Assembly: GCF_003945595.2 (NCBI RefSeq)
Contig: NW_024104558.1
Location: forward strand, 496,001-560,000
Origin: Pipra filicauda
Taxonomy: Eukaryota; Chordata; Aves; Passeriformes; Pipridae
Length of the DNA stretch: 64,000 nucleotides
Reading direction: 5' to 3'
The notes below the pieces were generated by a model. It searched no databases. It was given only the letters and a program-made list of their open reading frames with translations, and was not told where the DNA came from. Shown here piece after piece: positions 63,536 to 64,000 of this stretch. Positions within the stretch are counted from its first letter, which is position 1. Each line of letters begins with the position of its first letter. A program made the position numbers and the translations under genes.

Positions 63536-64000
63536 AGGGATTGTCACCTCCACCAGGACAAACCACGGGGCACTGGCTGGCTGGGAGGGCTGGGAGCAGG
63601 TGACTGGACACCCTGAGGTTCCTCTGGTCTCCTGTTGGATGCTCTCCATGAGCAGGTGTCCCCCCTGAGCCTGGATCCCATTTATGGCCCCTGAGGAGGA
63701 GGTTCCTGCTGTGGCCAGGGGAGCCCATCCCTCTGTCAGGAGGAGGCAGGGAAATGTGCCTGCCAGGAGCTGGAGAGGGAGGGATTTGTTGTGCCCCCTT
63801 TGGCCCTTTCCAACCAGATCCAGCCCAGGACAGTCCGTCTGCAGGGAAAGGTGTCCCCAGCTGACAGTGCCCCTGGGACAAGGGCACCAGTGGGGTCACA
63901 GCAGGGAGGAAGATGTGGAGATTTGCACCTGACCCTGGGCCAAATCTATTTTGCCTCAACAAAGCAAAGGGGAAGGGCCAATCAGGGCACCGAGGGGCTT

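Larger units (their letters stand above)
54946..64000. other. Intergenic region downstream of REXO1, no recognisable gene
   Basis: About 9 kb. Human synteny would suggest ATP8B3 next, but no P-type ATPase motif (such as DKTGT) or other known family was seen in any frame. It holds CR1 tails, minisatellites (57297-57590, 58287-58790, 59670-60360), a G-tract array and a CpG-rich island (60420-61750). The stretches 55820-56660, 56790-57290, 57600-58260, 58860-59290, 61760-63390 and 63536-64000 show nothing clear, apart from facing polyadenylation-like hexamers at 56206 (+) and 56251-56256 (-). Confidence 0.6.

Overview
The window reads as vertebrate nuclear DNA, almost certainly from a bird. It is very GC-rich and minisatellite-dense, like an avian microchromosome. 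Its interspersed repeats are nearly all truncated CR1 LINE tails, and the two recognisable genes are intron-containing and keep the order of human 19p13.3. The species cannot be told from the sequence.

Layout. Positions 1-2245 hold the last two coding exons and 3'UTR of ABHD17A (depalmitoylase, + strand; its 5' part lies left of the window). Positions 2246-9183 are intergenic: minisatellites, CA-type and ATTTT simple repeats, one CpG-rich patch and one orphan TATA-box-like site, with no convincing gene. Positions 10035-54945 are the whole REXO1 gene (+ strand). It has a CpG-island promoter with a YY1-type element and a 9-codon upstream ORF, and 16 coding exons (10271-52502) joined by GT-AG introns of consistent phase. 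These give a 1230-residue protein close to the human length of about 1221. The 3'UTR is about 2.4 kb and ends at an AATAAA at 54919. Positions 54946-64000 are intergenic: CR1 tails, four striking G/C-rich minisatellites (one a canonical G-quadruplex motif) and an orphan CpG island at about 60420-61750.

Functional picture. The two genes are neighbours by conserved synteny and are not known to share a pathway. ABHD17A removes palmitate from membrane-anchored proteins such as N-Ras and PSD-95. REXO1 is a nuclear DEDDh 3'-5' exonuclease-family protein that binds Elongin A. No mobile element here carries an intact gene, and no tRNA, rRNA or CRISPR was seen.

Most notable observations. (1) An ~0.8 kb composite repeat, whose own ends are inverted CR1 tails, occurs twice in opposite orientation on either side of REXO1 exon 1 with an almost identical core. 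(2) Two similar CR1 copies about 470 bp long, in opposite orientation, flank the giant exon 2, a layout that favours exon circularisation. (3) A possible alternative first exon sits in a CpG-rich patch of intron 1 with exactly the phase needed to join exon 2. (4) Two acceptors 10 nt apart compete at exon 10, and the downstream one would create an immediate stop. (5) KLF16, which lies between these genes in human, is not visible here. Repeat boundaries are estimates by eye; exon boundaries are exact under the stated splice model.
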